A stretch of 64,000 bases of DNA, taken from contig JAXLQR010000002.1 in the NCBI GenBank assembly GCA_046331545.1, forward strand, positions 372,001 to 436,000, in the 5' to 3' direction. Shown here one piece after another: positions 32,846-41,498 of this stretch. The stretch comes from JADJVL01 sp046331545 (GTDB lineage Bacteria; Acidobacteriota; Holophagae; Holophagales; Holophagaceae). A program made the position numbers and the translations under genes. Position 1 is the stretch's first letter, and each line of letters starts with the position of its first letter. Under the pieces are notes generated by a model. It did no database searches. It saw nothing but the letters and a program-made list of their open reading frames with translations, and was not told where the DNA came from.

Positions 32846-33916
32846 TCAGTAGACCGGCGTGGTCTCCTCGTCCGGGTTCGCCTCGAGGATCTCCCGGAAG
32901 CCGGCGAGATCGGCCAGGAAGGCCTCCACGAGGCCGGGCTCGAAGTGGGCGCCGGCGCCCTGTTCGAGGAAGGGGACGATGCGTTCCTCGGGCCAGGGTT
33001 CCTTGTAGTAGCGGCGGTTGGCCAGGGCGTCGTAGACGTCCACCAGCGCCGTGATGCGGGCCTCGGCGGGGATGCGGTCGCCCTTCAGGCCGTTGGGATA
33101 GCCGCTGCCGTCCCATTTCTCGTGGTGGCAGGCGGCGATGCGGGCGCCCATCTGGATGAAGGGGACCTCGCTGCCCTTCAGGATGTTGGCGCCCATGGTG
33201 GTGTGGCGCTTCATCAGCACCCACTCGCCCTCGGTGAGCTGGCCCGGCTTCTGGAGGATGGCGTCGGGCACGCCGATCTTGCCGATGTCGTGCATGGGGG
33301 CCGCGGCGCGGATGCGCTCCACCTCCTCCTCGGACCAGCCCAGGCGCTCCGCCAGGCGCGCCGCGAAGAGGCCGATGCGGCGCACGTGGGCGCCGGTCTC
33401 GTGGTCCCGGTACTCGCTGGCGGCGATGAGCCGGTAGGAGAGCTCCTCCCGGCTGAGACGGATCATCTCGGTGGCCTTGCGCACGCGCCGCTCCAGCTCG
33501 TGCTCGCGTTCCAGGTAGGCCAGCTCCAGCATGCGGCGCCGCAGGGCCGACGACACGTGGAGGAGGATCTCCCGGGGCTGGAAGGGCTTGAGGACGTAGC
33601 CGTAGGCGCCGTGCTGGAGGCAGTCGAGGGCCAGCTCCGCGTCGTCCAGGCCGCTGACCACGATCACCGCCATCGCCGGGAACCGCGATTCCAGGGCCTT
33701 CACGAGGTCGAGGCCCGAGCCTCCCGGCATCTCCACGTCGGAGAGGATGATGTGGAAGGGTTCCCGGTCCACCCAGTCGAGGGCCTCCCCCATGCTCGCG
33801 GCCTCCGTGACCCGGTACCCCACGGAGCCGAGGATCCCGCGCAGGGCCACGCGCACCACCGCCTGGTCGTCCACCACCAGGATCCGCACGTCGCGAGGGT
33901 CTGGGTTCGCGTGCAT
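32846..33916 (-). CDS. HD-GYP response regulator, c-di-GMP phosphodiesterase (RpfG type)
   Basis: The 356-residue protein has a receiver (1-125, phosphoacceptor Asp60 in LSDVEMPGGSG), a helical linker (about 125-160) and an HD-GYP domain with the metal-binding HD at 209-210 (MHDIGKIG) and HHEKWDGSGYP at 264-274. This is the RpfG layout, degrading c-di-GMP. The gene is the last of three same-strand genes after guaA and the helical-repeat protein, with gaps of 18 and 44 bases. It is convergent with the hybrid kinase gene, whose HPt domain could be its phosphodonor. Confidence 0.93.
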   Translation of the reverse strand: MHANPDPRDVRILVVDDQAVVRVALRGILGSVGYRVTEAASMGEALDWVDREPFHIILSDVEMPGGSGLDLVKALESRFPAMAVIVVSGLDDAELALDCLQHGAYGYVLKPFQPREILLHVSSALRRRMLELAYLEREHELERRVRKATEMIRLSREELSYRLIAASEYRDHETGAHVRRIGLFAARLAERLGWSEEEVERIRAAAPMHDIGKIGVPDAILQKPGQLTEGEWVLMKRHTTMGANILKGSEVPFIQMGARIAACHHEKWDGSGYPNGLKGDRIPAEARITALVDVYDALANRRYYKEPWPEERIVPFLEQGAGAHFEPGLVEAFLADLAGFREILEANPDEETTPVY

Positions 33917-33960
33917 CCTGTGGATGATGCTCCGGCAGGCCCCCGAAGGGAAGCCCGCCC

Positions 33961-34407
33961 TCAGCGGGCCCAGTCCAGGCTGTCCCGCTTGGCCTCGAAG
34001 TGGGCGCCCAGGCCGCGGCGCACCGCCTCGTCGCAGAGCTCCAGGGCCCCGTGGAAGTCACCCAGCTCGGTGCGGGCCTGGATGCCCCGCTCGAAGAGGG
34101 CCATGGTCGGGAGGCTGCGCTTCAGTTCGGCCCCGAGGTCCGCCTCCGCGGCGGCGAGGTTGGCCAGGGCCCCCTTCACCGCCGCGTCGCAGCCCTCCCA
34201 GTCGCCGAGCCGCGCCCGGGTGTCCGCCAGCAGGTCGAAGAGGAAGCACTTCACCGCGTTGGGCAGGCTGTGCTGGCTCTCCTGGGTGCGCTCCAGGAAC
34301 TTCAGGGCCTGGGCGGGCCCCACGATGTCGGCCTCGCGGTGGCCGTCCCGGAGGTCCTGGAGGATCTCCGGGGTGGTCTTCTTCACGGGTTCGGGGCGGC
34401 GGGCCAT
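33961..34407 (-). CDS. Small helical-repeat (TPR-like) protein
   Basis: A 148-residue soluble, all-helical protein. Segments such as NAVKCFLFDLLADTRARLGDWEGCDAAVKGAL and MALFERGIQARTELGDFHGALELCDEAV resemble tetratricopeptide repeats, so a protein-binding role is likely; no exact family is recognised. It starts 18 bases after the guaA stop and ends 44 bases before the HD-GYP gene, and is probably co-transcribed with both. Confidence 0.65.
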   Translation of the reverse strand: MARRPEPVKKTTPEILQDLRDGHREADIVGPAQALKFLERTQESQHSLPNAVKCFLFDLLADTRARLGDWEGCDAAVKGALANLAAAEADLGAELKRSLPTMALFERGIQARTELGDFHGALELCDEAVRRGLGAHFEAKRDSLDWAR

Positions 34408-34425
34408 CAGGTCGTCTTCCCGGAG

Positions 34426-35955
34426 CTATTCATATTCAATCGTCGCCGGCGGCTTCGAGGTGATGTCGAAGACCACGCGGTTGATGCCCTTCACCTCCCG
34501 CACGATGCGCTGGGCCATGCGGTCCAGCAGCTCGTGGGGCAGGCGCGCCCAGTCGGCGGTCATGAAGTCCTCGGAGGTGACGGCGCGCAGGGCGCAGATG
34601 AACTCGAAGGTCCGCTCGTCGCCCATGATGCCGACGGTCTGCACCGGCAGCAGGACGGCGAAGGCCTGGCTGGTCCTGGCGTACCAGCCGCTCTCCCGCA
34701 GCTCCTGGATGAAGATGGCGTCGGCCTCCTGCAGGATGCGCACGCGCTCCCTCGTGATGGCGCCGGGGAGGCGGACCGCCAGGCCCGGACCCGGAAAGGG
34801 GTGGCGGGCGTTCATCGCCTCGGGCAGGCCCAGGGCCAGGCCCGTCGCCCGCACCTCGTCCTTGAAGAGTTCCCGCAGGGGCTCCACCAGCTTCAGGGCC
34901 ATGCGGTCCGGAAGGCCGCCCACGTTGTGGTGGGATTTCACCAGCACCGCGCCGCCGATGCCGCTCGACTCGATGACGTCGGGATAGGTCGTCCCCTGGC
35001 CCAGGAAGTCGGCGCCGGTCTTCTTCGCTTCCCGCTCGAACACGTCGATGAAGGTCGCGCCGATGATCTTGCGCTTGGTCTCGGGGTCGGTGACGCCCTC
35101 GAGCTTCCCCAGGAACTCCTCCGCGGCGTCCACCCAGACGACGTTCAGGTCGAAGGGCGCGAAGAAGCCCTGGACCTGCTTCATCTCGTCCTTGCGCATG
35201 AGGCCGTGGTCCACGAAGACGCAGGTGAGCTGCCTGCCGACGGCCTTGTGGAGCAGGAGGGCCGCCACGCTGGAGTCCACGCCGCCGCTGAGGCCCAGGA
35301 CCACCTTCCCGGCGCCCACCTGGGCCCGGATCTGCGCGACCTTCTCCTCGATGAAGTGGCCGGCGTTCCAGTTGAGCTCCATGCCGCAGTGCTCGAGGAA
35401 GTTCAGCAGCAGGGCGTTGCCGTTCACCGAGTGGGTCACCTCGGGGTGGAACTGGATGCCGTAGCGCCGCAGGCCCGGATGCTCCATGGCCGCCACGGGC
35501 ACCGTCTCCGTGCGGGCCGTGACCGTCCAGCCTTCCGGGGCCTTCTCCACGTGGTCCCCGTGGCTCATCCACACCACCTGCTCGCCGGCCATGCCCTTGA
35601 AGAGCACCGAGTCCGCGCCCTCGCAGCGGATGGTGGCCTTGCCGTACTCCCGGTGGGCGCTGCGGTGCAGCTCCCCGCCGAAGTTGCGCGCCATGAGCTG
35701 CTGGCCGTAGCAGATGCCGAGCACCGGCACGCCGAGCTCGAAGATGGAGGGATCCGCGTCCGGCGCGCCGGCCTCCAGCACCGAGTTCGGCCCGCCGCTG
35801 AGGATGATGCCCTTCAGGTCCGGCCCGCCGATCTCCGCCGCCGTGGCCGAGGGGCCGTACACGAGGCCGAAGGCGCCCAGCTCCCGCAGGCGGCGCGTGA
35901 TGAGCCGCGTGTACTGGCTGCCGTAGTCGAGGATGGCGATGCGCTCGGGGTGCAT
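34426..35955 (-). CDS. guaA: GMP synthase (glutamine-hydrolysing)
   Basis: The 509-residue enzyme converts XMP to GMP using glutamine and ATP. The glutaminase domain has the nucleophile Cys82 in GICYGQQ and the His-Glu pair in QFHPEVTHS; the ATP-pyrophosphatase loop is LGLSGGVDSSVAA, and the C-terminal dimerisation domain ends DITSKPPATIEYE. Length matches the family. A GGAG sequence lies upstream of the ATG at 35955. Being followed by an HD-GYP gene is notable because guanine nucleotides feed c-di-GMP. Confidence 0.97.
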   Translation of the reverse strand: MHPERIAILDYGSQYTRLITRRLRELGAFGLVYGPSATAAEIGGPDLKGIILSGGPNSVLEAGAPDADPSIFELGVPVLGICYGQQLMARNFGGELHRSAHREYGKATIRCEGADSVLFKGMAGEQVVWMSHGDHVEKAPEGWTVTARTETVPVAAMEHPGLRRYGIQFHPEVTHSVNGNALLLNFLEHCGMELNWNAGHFIEEKVAQIRAQVGAGKVVLGLSGGVDSSVAALLLHKAVGRQLTCVFVDHGLMRKDEMKQVQGFFAPFDLNVVWVDAAEEFLGKLEGVTDPETKRKIIGATFIDVFEREAKKTGADFLGQGTTYPDVIESSGIGGAVLVKSHHNVGGLPDRMALKLVEPLRELFKDEVRATGLALGLPEAMNARHPFPGPGLAVRLPGAITRERVRILQEADAIFIQELRESGWYARTSQAFAVLLPVQTVGIMGDERTFEFICALRAVTSEDFMTADWARLPHELLDRMAQRIVREVKGINRVVFDITSKPPATIEYE

Positions 35956-36053
35956 GGACGCTCCAATCCTCCATTCTCCCTGGGCCTCCCTCGTCTCGCC
36001 ACCCCGGAAGCGCCCGCGTACACTGGCTCCTGACGTCCTGGAAACCCCGAGCC

Positions 36054-37601
36054 ATGGAATCCGCCCCGGAGCACCCCGCGCCGCGTCCGGGCCTCGAAGG
36101 CCCGGACGCGGATTTCTTCCGCTCCATGTTCGACCGCCACGACGCGGTGATGCTCCTCATCGAACCGGTCGGCGGCGCCATCGTGGCGGCCAACAAGGCC
36201 GCGGACCGCTTCTACGGCTTCGGCCCGGGGGCCCTGGTGGGCCGGTCCATCGCGTCCATCAACACCCTGCCCCCGGAGCAGGTGGCCGAGGAACGGGCCG
36301 CCGCGGCCGCCGAGGCCCGGAACTACTTCGTCTTCCCGCACCGGCTGGCAAGCGGCGAGATCCGCACCGTGGAGGTCCACGCCTCCCCCATCCAGATGGG
36401 CGACCGGCGCCTGCTCTTCTCCATCATCCACGACATCACCGAGCGCCGCCGGGCCGAGGAGGCCCTGCGCTCGGCCCAGAAGCTGGAGAGCCTGGGCCTG
36501 ATGGCCGGGGGCATCGCCCACGACTTCAACAACCTCCTCACCGTGCTGCAGGGGAATCTCAGCCTGCTGCGCCCGGCCCTCGCTCCGGGCACGGAGGCCG
36601 CCGGGCACCTCGACCACGCGGAGCAGGTGCTGCGGCGGGCGACGGATCTCACCCGGCAGCTCCTGGCCTACGGCGGCCACGGCGCCTTCGTGGTGGGGCC
36701 CCTCTGCCTCAACAGGCTGGTGGAGGAGATGGCGCCCCTGCTCACGGTGGGCATCTCCCGGCACGCCCGCATCGAGACGGACCTCGACGGGCACCTGCCC
36801 TGGATCGAGGGGGACCGCACCCAGCTCCAGCAGGTGCTGCTCAACCTCGTCACCAACGCCGCCGACGCCATCGCGCCCGAGGAGGGCGTGATCAGGCTGC
36901 GGACCCGTCGCGAGGAACTGGACGCGGCGGCCCTCGCGGCGCGCTTTCCCGGCTGGGACCTCCGGCCCGGCACCCACGTGGTCCTGGAGGTGTCCGACAC
37001 CGGCAAGGGCATGGACGAGGAGGTCCGCGCCCGCCTCTTCGATCCCTTCTTCACCACCAAGGGCCCCGGCCGGGGCCTCGGCCTCTCCGCCATGGCCGGC
37101 ATCCTGCGGGGGCACCGCGGCGGCGTGCGGGTGGACAGCGCGCCGGGCAGGGGCACCACCTTCACCCTCGCCTTCCCGCGGCTGAAGCGCCCGGCCCTCT
37201 CCGCGCCCCCGGTCGCCGAGGCCCCGGCGTCCCTCCCCGAGGGTCTCCGCATCCTGGTGGTGGACGACGAGCCCGGCCTGCGGGACACCACCGCCAGGCT
37301 CCTCGAACGGCGCGGCTGCACGGTGCGCCTCGCCGAGGACGGCCAGGACGCCCTGGACCAGCTCGAGGCGGACCCGGCGGTGGACGTGATCCTGCTGGAC
37401 CTCACCATGCCCCGCCTGGACGGCGTCCAGGCCCTGCCGCTGCTCCTCGCCAAGGCGCCGAAAGGCCGCGTGGTGCTCACCAGCGGCTACACCCGGCAGG
37501 ACGTGCAGGGCCTCCTCATGGACCTCGGCGCCGCGGGCTTCCTGCAGAAGCCCTACGGCGCGGAGGAGCTGGTCGCGGCGATCCGGAAGGCGCTGGGCTG
37601 A
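36054..37601 (+). CDS. PAS histidine kinase with C-terminal receiver (NtrB-like kinase core)
   Basis: The 515-residue soluble protein has a PAS domain (about 20-135), a HisKA core of the NtrB-like type (phosphorylated His156 in GGIAHDFNNLL), an ATPase domain (NLVTNAADAI, DTGKGM, GRGLGLSAM) and a C-terminal receiver (Asp449 in LLDLTMPRLDG). All active residues are present. TACACT at 36019-36024 may be its -10. It is divergent from guaA and convergent with glyS, whose stop lies 4 bases away. A partner regulator is not adjacent. Confidence 0.92.
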   Translation: MESAPEHPAPRPGLEGPDADFFRSMFDRHDAVMLLIEPVGGAIVAANKAADRFYGFGPGALVGRSIASINTLPPEQVAEERAAAAAEARNYFVFPHRLASGEIRTVEVHASPIQMGDRRLLFSIIHDITERRRAEEALRSAQKLESLGLMAGGIAHDFNNLLTVLQGNLSLLRPALAPGTEAAGHLDHAEQVLRRATDLTRQLLAYGGHGAFVVGPLCLNRLVEEMAPLLTVGISRHARIETDLDGHLPWIEGDRTQLQQVLLNLVTNAADAIAPEEGVIRLRTRREELDAAALAARFPGWDLRPGTHVVLEVSDTGKGMDEEVRARLFDPFFTTKGPGRGLGLSAMAGILRGHRGGVRVDSAPGRGTTFTLAFPRLKRPALSAPPVAEAPASLPEGLRILVVDDEPGLRDTTARLLERRGCTVRLAEDGQDALDQLEADPAVDVILLDLTMPRLDGVQALPLLLAKAPKGRVVLTSGYTRQDVQGLLMDLGAAGFLQKPYGAEELVAAIRKALG

Positions 37602-37605
37602 GGGC

Positions 37606-39708
37606 CTACTGCCACTGGCTGAAGTCCGCCACCCGCAGGAAGGCCTTCCGCAGCCGGTGGAGCAGGCTCAGGCGCGCGGTGCGCAGGGGGGCTTCGTCGC
37701 ACTTCACCATGACGGCGGTGAAGAAGGCCTCCAGGGGCTCGGCGAGGTCCGCGAGCTCGGCGAGGAGCGCCGCGTGGTCCGAGGTGGCCTCGAGGGCCCG
37801 GAGCCGCGCGGCCAGGGCCTTCTCCTCGTCCTGCTGGAGGACGGCCGCGTCGAGGTCCTCCGACGGGTTCTCGTCCTTCAGGATGTTGCCGATGCGCTTG
37901 GCGCTCTGGGCGAGGCTCGCGAAGCGGACGTCCTCCGCGAAGCCCGACAGGGCCCGGCAGCGGGCCTTCAGGTCCACGAGGTTCGTCCACCCCGCGGCCA
38001 GGGCCGCGCGCCGCACGGGGCCGGCGTAGCCCGCCAGCTCGAGCTGGTAGGCCACGCGGTCGCGGAAGAAGGATTCCAGGGCGGCCAGGGTCTCCTCGTC
38101 GGACTTCGTGGCCTTGCCGTCGACCACCTCGAAGGCCTGGCGGCAGAGGCCCAGCAGGTCCTCGCCCCAGCCCCGCTCCCAGAGGATGCGCACCACGCCC
38201 ATGCCGGCGCGGCGAAGGGCGAGGGGGTCCTTGGAGCCGCTGGGGACGATGCCCACACTGAAGCAGCCCACCACCGTGTCCAGCTTGTCCACCAGGCTCA
38301 GCAGGCAGCCCTCCGCGGTGGAGGGGAGGGCGTCGTCGGCTCCGGCGGGGCGGTGGTGCTCGCGCACGGCCTTCCACACGGACTCGGGCGCGCCCTCGTG
38401 GCGCAGGTACTCGCCGCCCATGATGCCCTGCAGTTCGGGGAACTCGCCCACCATCAGCGTGCGCAGGTCGCACTTGGCCAGGCGCGCCGCCTCCCGGGCG
38501 TGGCCCGGCGTGAGGCCGACGAGGGGGGCGAATTCGCTGCCGAGCTCCACCATGCGCTCGCCCTTCTCGAAGTAGGAGCCGAGGTCGCGCTGGAAGGTGA
38601 GGGCCTGGAGCTTCTCGAGGCGCGCCTCCAGCTTCGTCTTGCGGTCCTCGGCGTAGAAGAAGCGGGCGTCGTAGAGCCGCGCCTTGAGCACCCACTCGTT
38701 GCCGGCGGCCACCAGCTTCTCGGCCTCGCTGCCCTTGGCCAGGGGCCGGTTGGCGGCGGACAGGAAGGCGTTGAGGAGCCCGCCCTCCGCATCCTCGACG
38801 CAGAAGGACTTCTGGTGCTCCTTGAGGGAGGTGACGAGCACCTCCTTGGGCAGCTCCAGGAAGTCCTTCGGGAAGTCGCCCCGGACGATCGTCGGGTACT
38901 CGACGATCTCGGCCAGGGTGTCCAGGAGTTCCTCGTCCATGACGACGGCGCCGCCGACCTCCGAGGCCAGGGCCTGGAGCTGCTGCTCGAGCCGGGTCCG
39001 GCGGTCGTGGAAGGAGGCCACCACGCCGGCCCGCTCGAGCACCACCTCATAGTCGTCGGGGGTGGGCACGACGACCGGTTCCGGATGCTCCCGGTGGAAG
39101 AGCCGGTGGCCCCAGGTCCTGTTCGACGCCGTGACGCCGTCCACCTCGAAGCGGACCACCTCCTCCCCGAAGAGGCAGAGGATGTTGCGGATGGGCCGGA
39201 CGAACTCGAACTCCGAGCTGCCCCAGCGCATGGCCTTGGGCACGTGGAGGGACGCGATCATGGCCGGCAGGGCCTCGGCGAGGAGGTCCTTCGTGGGGCG
39301 GCCGGTCTTGGTGAGCGTCACCATCGCGCAGGGTTCCTTCTTGCCCGCGGGCTGCTCGAAGCGCACCGCGTCGAAGGCCACGCCCCACTTCTCGGCGAAC
39401 TTCAGGCCCGTCTGGGTGGGCTTGCCGTCGGCGTCCACGCAGAGCTTCCGGGGCGGGCCGACCTGGGTCTCGGTCTGGTCCGGCTGCATGACCGGGATGT
39501 TCTCCACCCGCCAGGCCAGCTTGCGGGGCGAGTAGAGGTCCACGCTGAAGCTGGTGGCCTCGTTGTCGTCCTCGGAAGCCACGTCGAGCTGGCGCTCCGA
39601 GAGCCAGGCGGCGAGCTTGCCTTCGAGGTCCTCGGAGAGGGGCTTCAGGAACCGCGCGGGGATCTCCTCGCAGTGCAGTTCGAGCAGGAGGGTCTTGGTC
39701 TCGCTCAC
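37606..39708 (-). CDS. glyS: Glycine-tRNA ligase beta subunit
   Basis: The 700-residue protein matches the beta subunit of the bacterial alpha2beta2 glycyl-tRNA synthetase in length and sequence: N-terminal LLLELHCEEIPARFLKPL, the conserved RPIRNILCLFGEEVV and TSLKEHQKSFCVE strips, the HD-like core EYLRHEG, and a C-terminal helical anticodon-binding region. It binds tRNA(Gly) for the alpha subunit. Its ATG overlaps the stop of glyQ by 4 bases. Confidence 0.97.
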   Translation of the reverse strand: MSETKTLLLELHCEEIPARFLKPLSEDLEGKLAAWLSERQLDVASEDDNEATSFSVDLYSPRKLAWRVENIPVMQPDQTETQVGPPRKLCVDADGKPTQTGLKFAEKWGVAFDAVRFEQPAGKKEPCAMVTLTKTGRPTKDLLAEALPAMIASLHVPKAMRWGSSEFEFVRPIRNILCLFGEEVVRFEVDGVTASNRTWGHRLFHREHPEPVVVPTPDDYEVVLERAGVVASFHDRRTRLEQQLQALASEVGGAVVMDEELLDTLAEIVEYPTIVRGDFPKDFLELPKEVLVTSLKEHQKSFCVEDAEGGLLNAFLSAANRPLAKGSEAEKLVAAGNEWVLKARLYDARFFYAEDRKTKLEARLEKLQALTFQRDLGSYFEKGERMVELGSEFAPLVGLTPGHAREAARLAKCDLRTLMVGEFPELQGIMGGEYLRHEGAPESVWKAVREHHRPAGADDALPSTAEGCLLSLVDKLDTVVGCFSVGIVPSGSKDPLALRRAGMGVVRILWERGWGEDLLGLCRQAFEVVDGKATKSDEETLAALESFFRDRVAYQLELAGYAGPVRRAALAAGWTNLVDLKARCRALSGFAEDVRFASLAQSAKRIGNILKDENPSEDLDAAVLQQDEEKALAARLRALEATSDHAALLAELADLAEPLEAFFTAVMVKCDEAPLRTARLSLLHRLRKAFLRVADFSQWQ

Positions 39709-40616
39709 TTCGCCACCTCCTTCCCGGCGGCGGCTTCGGTGGGCGCGCCCTCCTCGTGCTCCAGATAGGCCTTCGCGCAGGCGGACGCCAGGTCCCGCAC
39801 GCGCTTGATGACGCCGGGGCGCTCGGTGGTGCTCACGGCGCCCCGGGCGTCCAGCACGTTGAAGGTGTGGCTCATCTTCAGGGCCTGCTCGTAGGCGGCG
39901 AGGAAGTGGCCGTACGTCTTCAGCAGGCGCCAGCCCTCCTTCTCGAAGGCCTCGAAGAGCGACCGGTGCAGGTCCAGGTCCGCGTGCTCGAAGCTGTAGG
40001 CGCTCAGCTCGAACTCCTCCCGCTGGCGCATCTGGCCGTAGGTGACGGGGAAGACCCCGTCATCGGTCTTCACCTCGCCGTAGGTGAGGTCGAAGATGTT
40101 GTCGTAGCCGCCGAGGAACATGCAGATGCGCTCGATGCCGTAGGTCAGTTCACTGCTCACGGGCCGGCAGTCGAGGCCGCCCACCTGCTGGAAGTAGGTG
40201 AACTGGCTGATCTCCATCCCGTCCAGCACCACCTGCCAGCCCACGCCCCAGGCGCCCAGGGTGGGCGACTCCCAGTTGTCCTCCTCGAAGCGCAGGTCGT
40301 GCTTGGAGAGGTCGATGCCCAGGGCCTCCAGGCTCTCGAGGTAGAGGTCCTGCACCCTGGCCGGGGAGGGCTTGAGGATCACCTGGAACTGGAGGTGCTT
40401 GTAGACGCGGAAGGGATTCTCGCCGTAGCGGCCGTCCGCCGGGCGGCGGCTGGGCTCCACGTAGGCCACGTTCCAGGGCTTCCTCCCCAGCGCCCCGAAG
40501 AAGGTGAGCGGGTTCATGGTCCCCGCGCCCTTCTCCAGGTCGTAGGGCTGGCCCACCAGGCAGCCGCGGTCGGCCCAGAAGCGCTGCAGGCGGAGGATGA
40601 GTTCCTGGATGTGCAT
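39705..40616 (-). CDS. glyQ: Glycine-tRNA ligase alpha subunit
   Basis: The 303-residue protein is the catalytic subunit that activates glycine. It starts MHIQELILRLQRFWADRGC and carries the class II signature strips EKGAGTMNPLTFFGALG and YVEPSRRPADGRYGENP, followed by QFQVILKPSP and AWGVGWQVVLDGMEI. It is the first gene of the glyQ-glyS unit; a TAAAAT -10 with a 17-base spacer to TTCCGC lies just upstream (40638-40666). Confidence 0.98.
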   Translation of the reverse strand: MHIQELILRLQRFWADRGCLVGQPYDLEKGAGTMNPLTFFGALGRKPWNVAYVEPSRRPADGRYGENPFRVYKHLQFQVILKPSPARVQDLYLESLEALGIDLSKHDLRFEEDNWESPTLGAWGVGWQVVLDGMEISQFTYFQQVGGLDCRPVSSELTYGIERICMFLGGYDNIFDLTYGEVKTDDGVFPVTYGQMRQREEFELSAYSFEHADLDLHRSLFEAFEKEGWRLLKTYGHFLAAYEQALKMSHTFNVLDARGAVSTTERPGVIKRVRDLASACAKAYLEHEEGAPTEAAAGKEVAK

Positions 40617-40637
40617 GGGAATCCGCGAAAAACCTCG

Positions 40638-40666
40638 ATTTTAGCGGCATTCCCGCCGGGGCGGAA
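40638..40666 (-). promoter_or_regulatory. Promoter of glyQ-glyS
   Basis: On the minus strand TAAAAT (40638-40643) lies 17 bases downstream of TTCCGC (40661-40666). Transcription would start near 40631, 15 bases before the ATG. The -10 stands out in this GC-rich sequence; the -35 is weak. No T-box leader fits in this short space. Confidence 0.55.
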
Positions 40667-40700
40667 TCACGAAGGCCGCGACGCCGCCGTAGCATGGGGG

Positions 40701-41396
40701 ATGGCCGCGCTCCGATCCGCCTGCCTCGCCGCCGCCACCTGGGCGGCCTGGGCCCAGCCCGCGGAGCGGCCGGCCGGTCCGGACCTGCGGCCCCTCCTCG
40801 GCATCCCCTACGTGGACGACGCCGTGACCGACGGCCGGGGCCGATGCGTCACCTTCCGCGCCCCCGACGTGCCGCTGCCGCGGCCGGGCCTCAATTGCAG
40901 CGGCTTCGTGGTGGCGGCGGCGCGCCGCCTCTGGGGCTACGCCGGCGGGCCGCGGGAGGCCGCCCGGGACCGCGCCGGGGACAGCGGGCCCGGCGCGGCC
41001 CTCGGCGAGGACTGGGACTTCGGCTACGACCTGGCCCTGAACCTCACGGAGGGCCGGTCCCGGCGCTGGCTCACGCCGGCGGGGGAACTGCCGGCCGCCA
41101 CGCCCGCACTCGCCCTCCAAGCCTGGCCCGTCCGGGGCCCCGAGGGCTGGCGGCGGGCCTTCGAGGGCCTGGGCCGGAACGGCGCGGGGGTCGCCGCATT
41201 CCTCCGCGTCCGCGGCGGGCGGCTGCGCTTCCACCACGTCGGGCTGCTCGTCCGGGAGCGCGGCCGGGCCTGGTTCTACCAGACGCTGCCCCATGGCCGC
41301 GTCCACCGCCTCGAGCCCCTGGCCGACGCCGGGCAGGTCCGCCTGGCCTCCATGTTCGGCCCCGGGGAGCGCATGGTGGTCCTCGCGGTCCGCTGA
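40701..41396 (+). CDS. Secreted NlpC/P60-like cysteine hydrolase (putative)
   Basis: The 231-residue protein has an N-terminal signal peptide (about 1-19, ending WAQP) and the strip LNCSGFVVAAARRLWGY, close to the catalytic-Cys motif DCSGF of NlpC/P60 endopeptidases, followed about 90 residues later by FHHVGLLVRE with the expected His. This supports a papain-like fold acting on peptidoglycan or peptides outside the membrane; the distance between Cys and His is longer than usual, so the assignment is moderate. It is divergent from glyQ and precedes the polysaccharide export genes by about 100 bases. Confidence 0.6.
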   Translation: MAALRSACLAAATWAAWAQPAERPAGPDLRPLLGIPYVDDAVTDGRGRCVTFRAPDVPLPRPGLNCSGFVVAAARRLWGYAGGPREAARDRAGDSGPGAALGEDWDFGYDLALNLTEGRSRRWLTPAGELPAATPALALQAWPVRGPEGWRRAFEGLGRNGAGVAAFLRVRGGRLRFHHVGLLVRERGRAWFYQTLPHGRVHRLEPLADAGQVRLASMFGPGERMVVLAVR

Positions 41397-41498
41397 AGGG
41401 CGGCGCCCCGGGGCGGCGGATCGGCATGGAATGCGCTAACCTGAAGCAACTCCAGCGCATGCCGTCGTATCCGTGACCCTGGAATCCAGGAGGCCGCC

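Noticed and set aside
40617..40700. T-box riboswitch ahead of glyQ-glyS
   Set aside because: Only about 84 bases separate the divergent genes and the predicted leader is about 15 bases, too short for a T-box.
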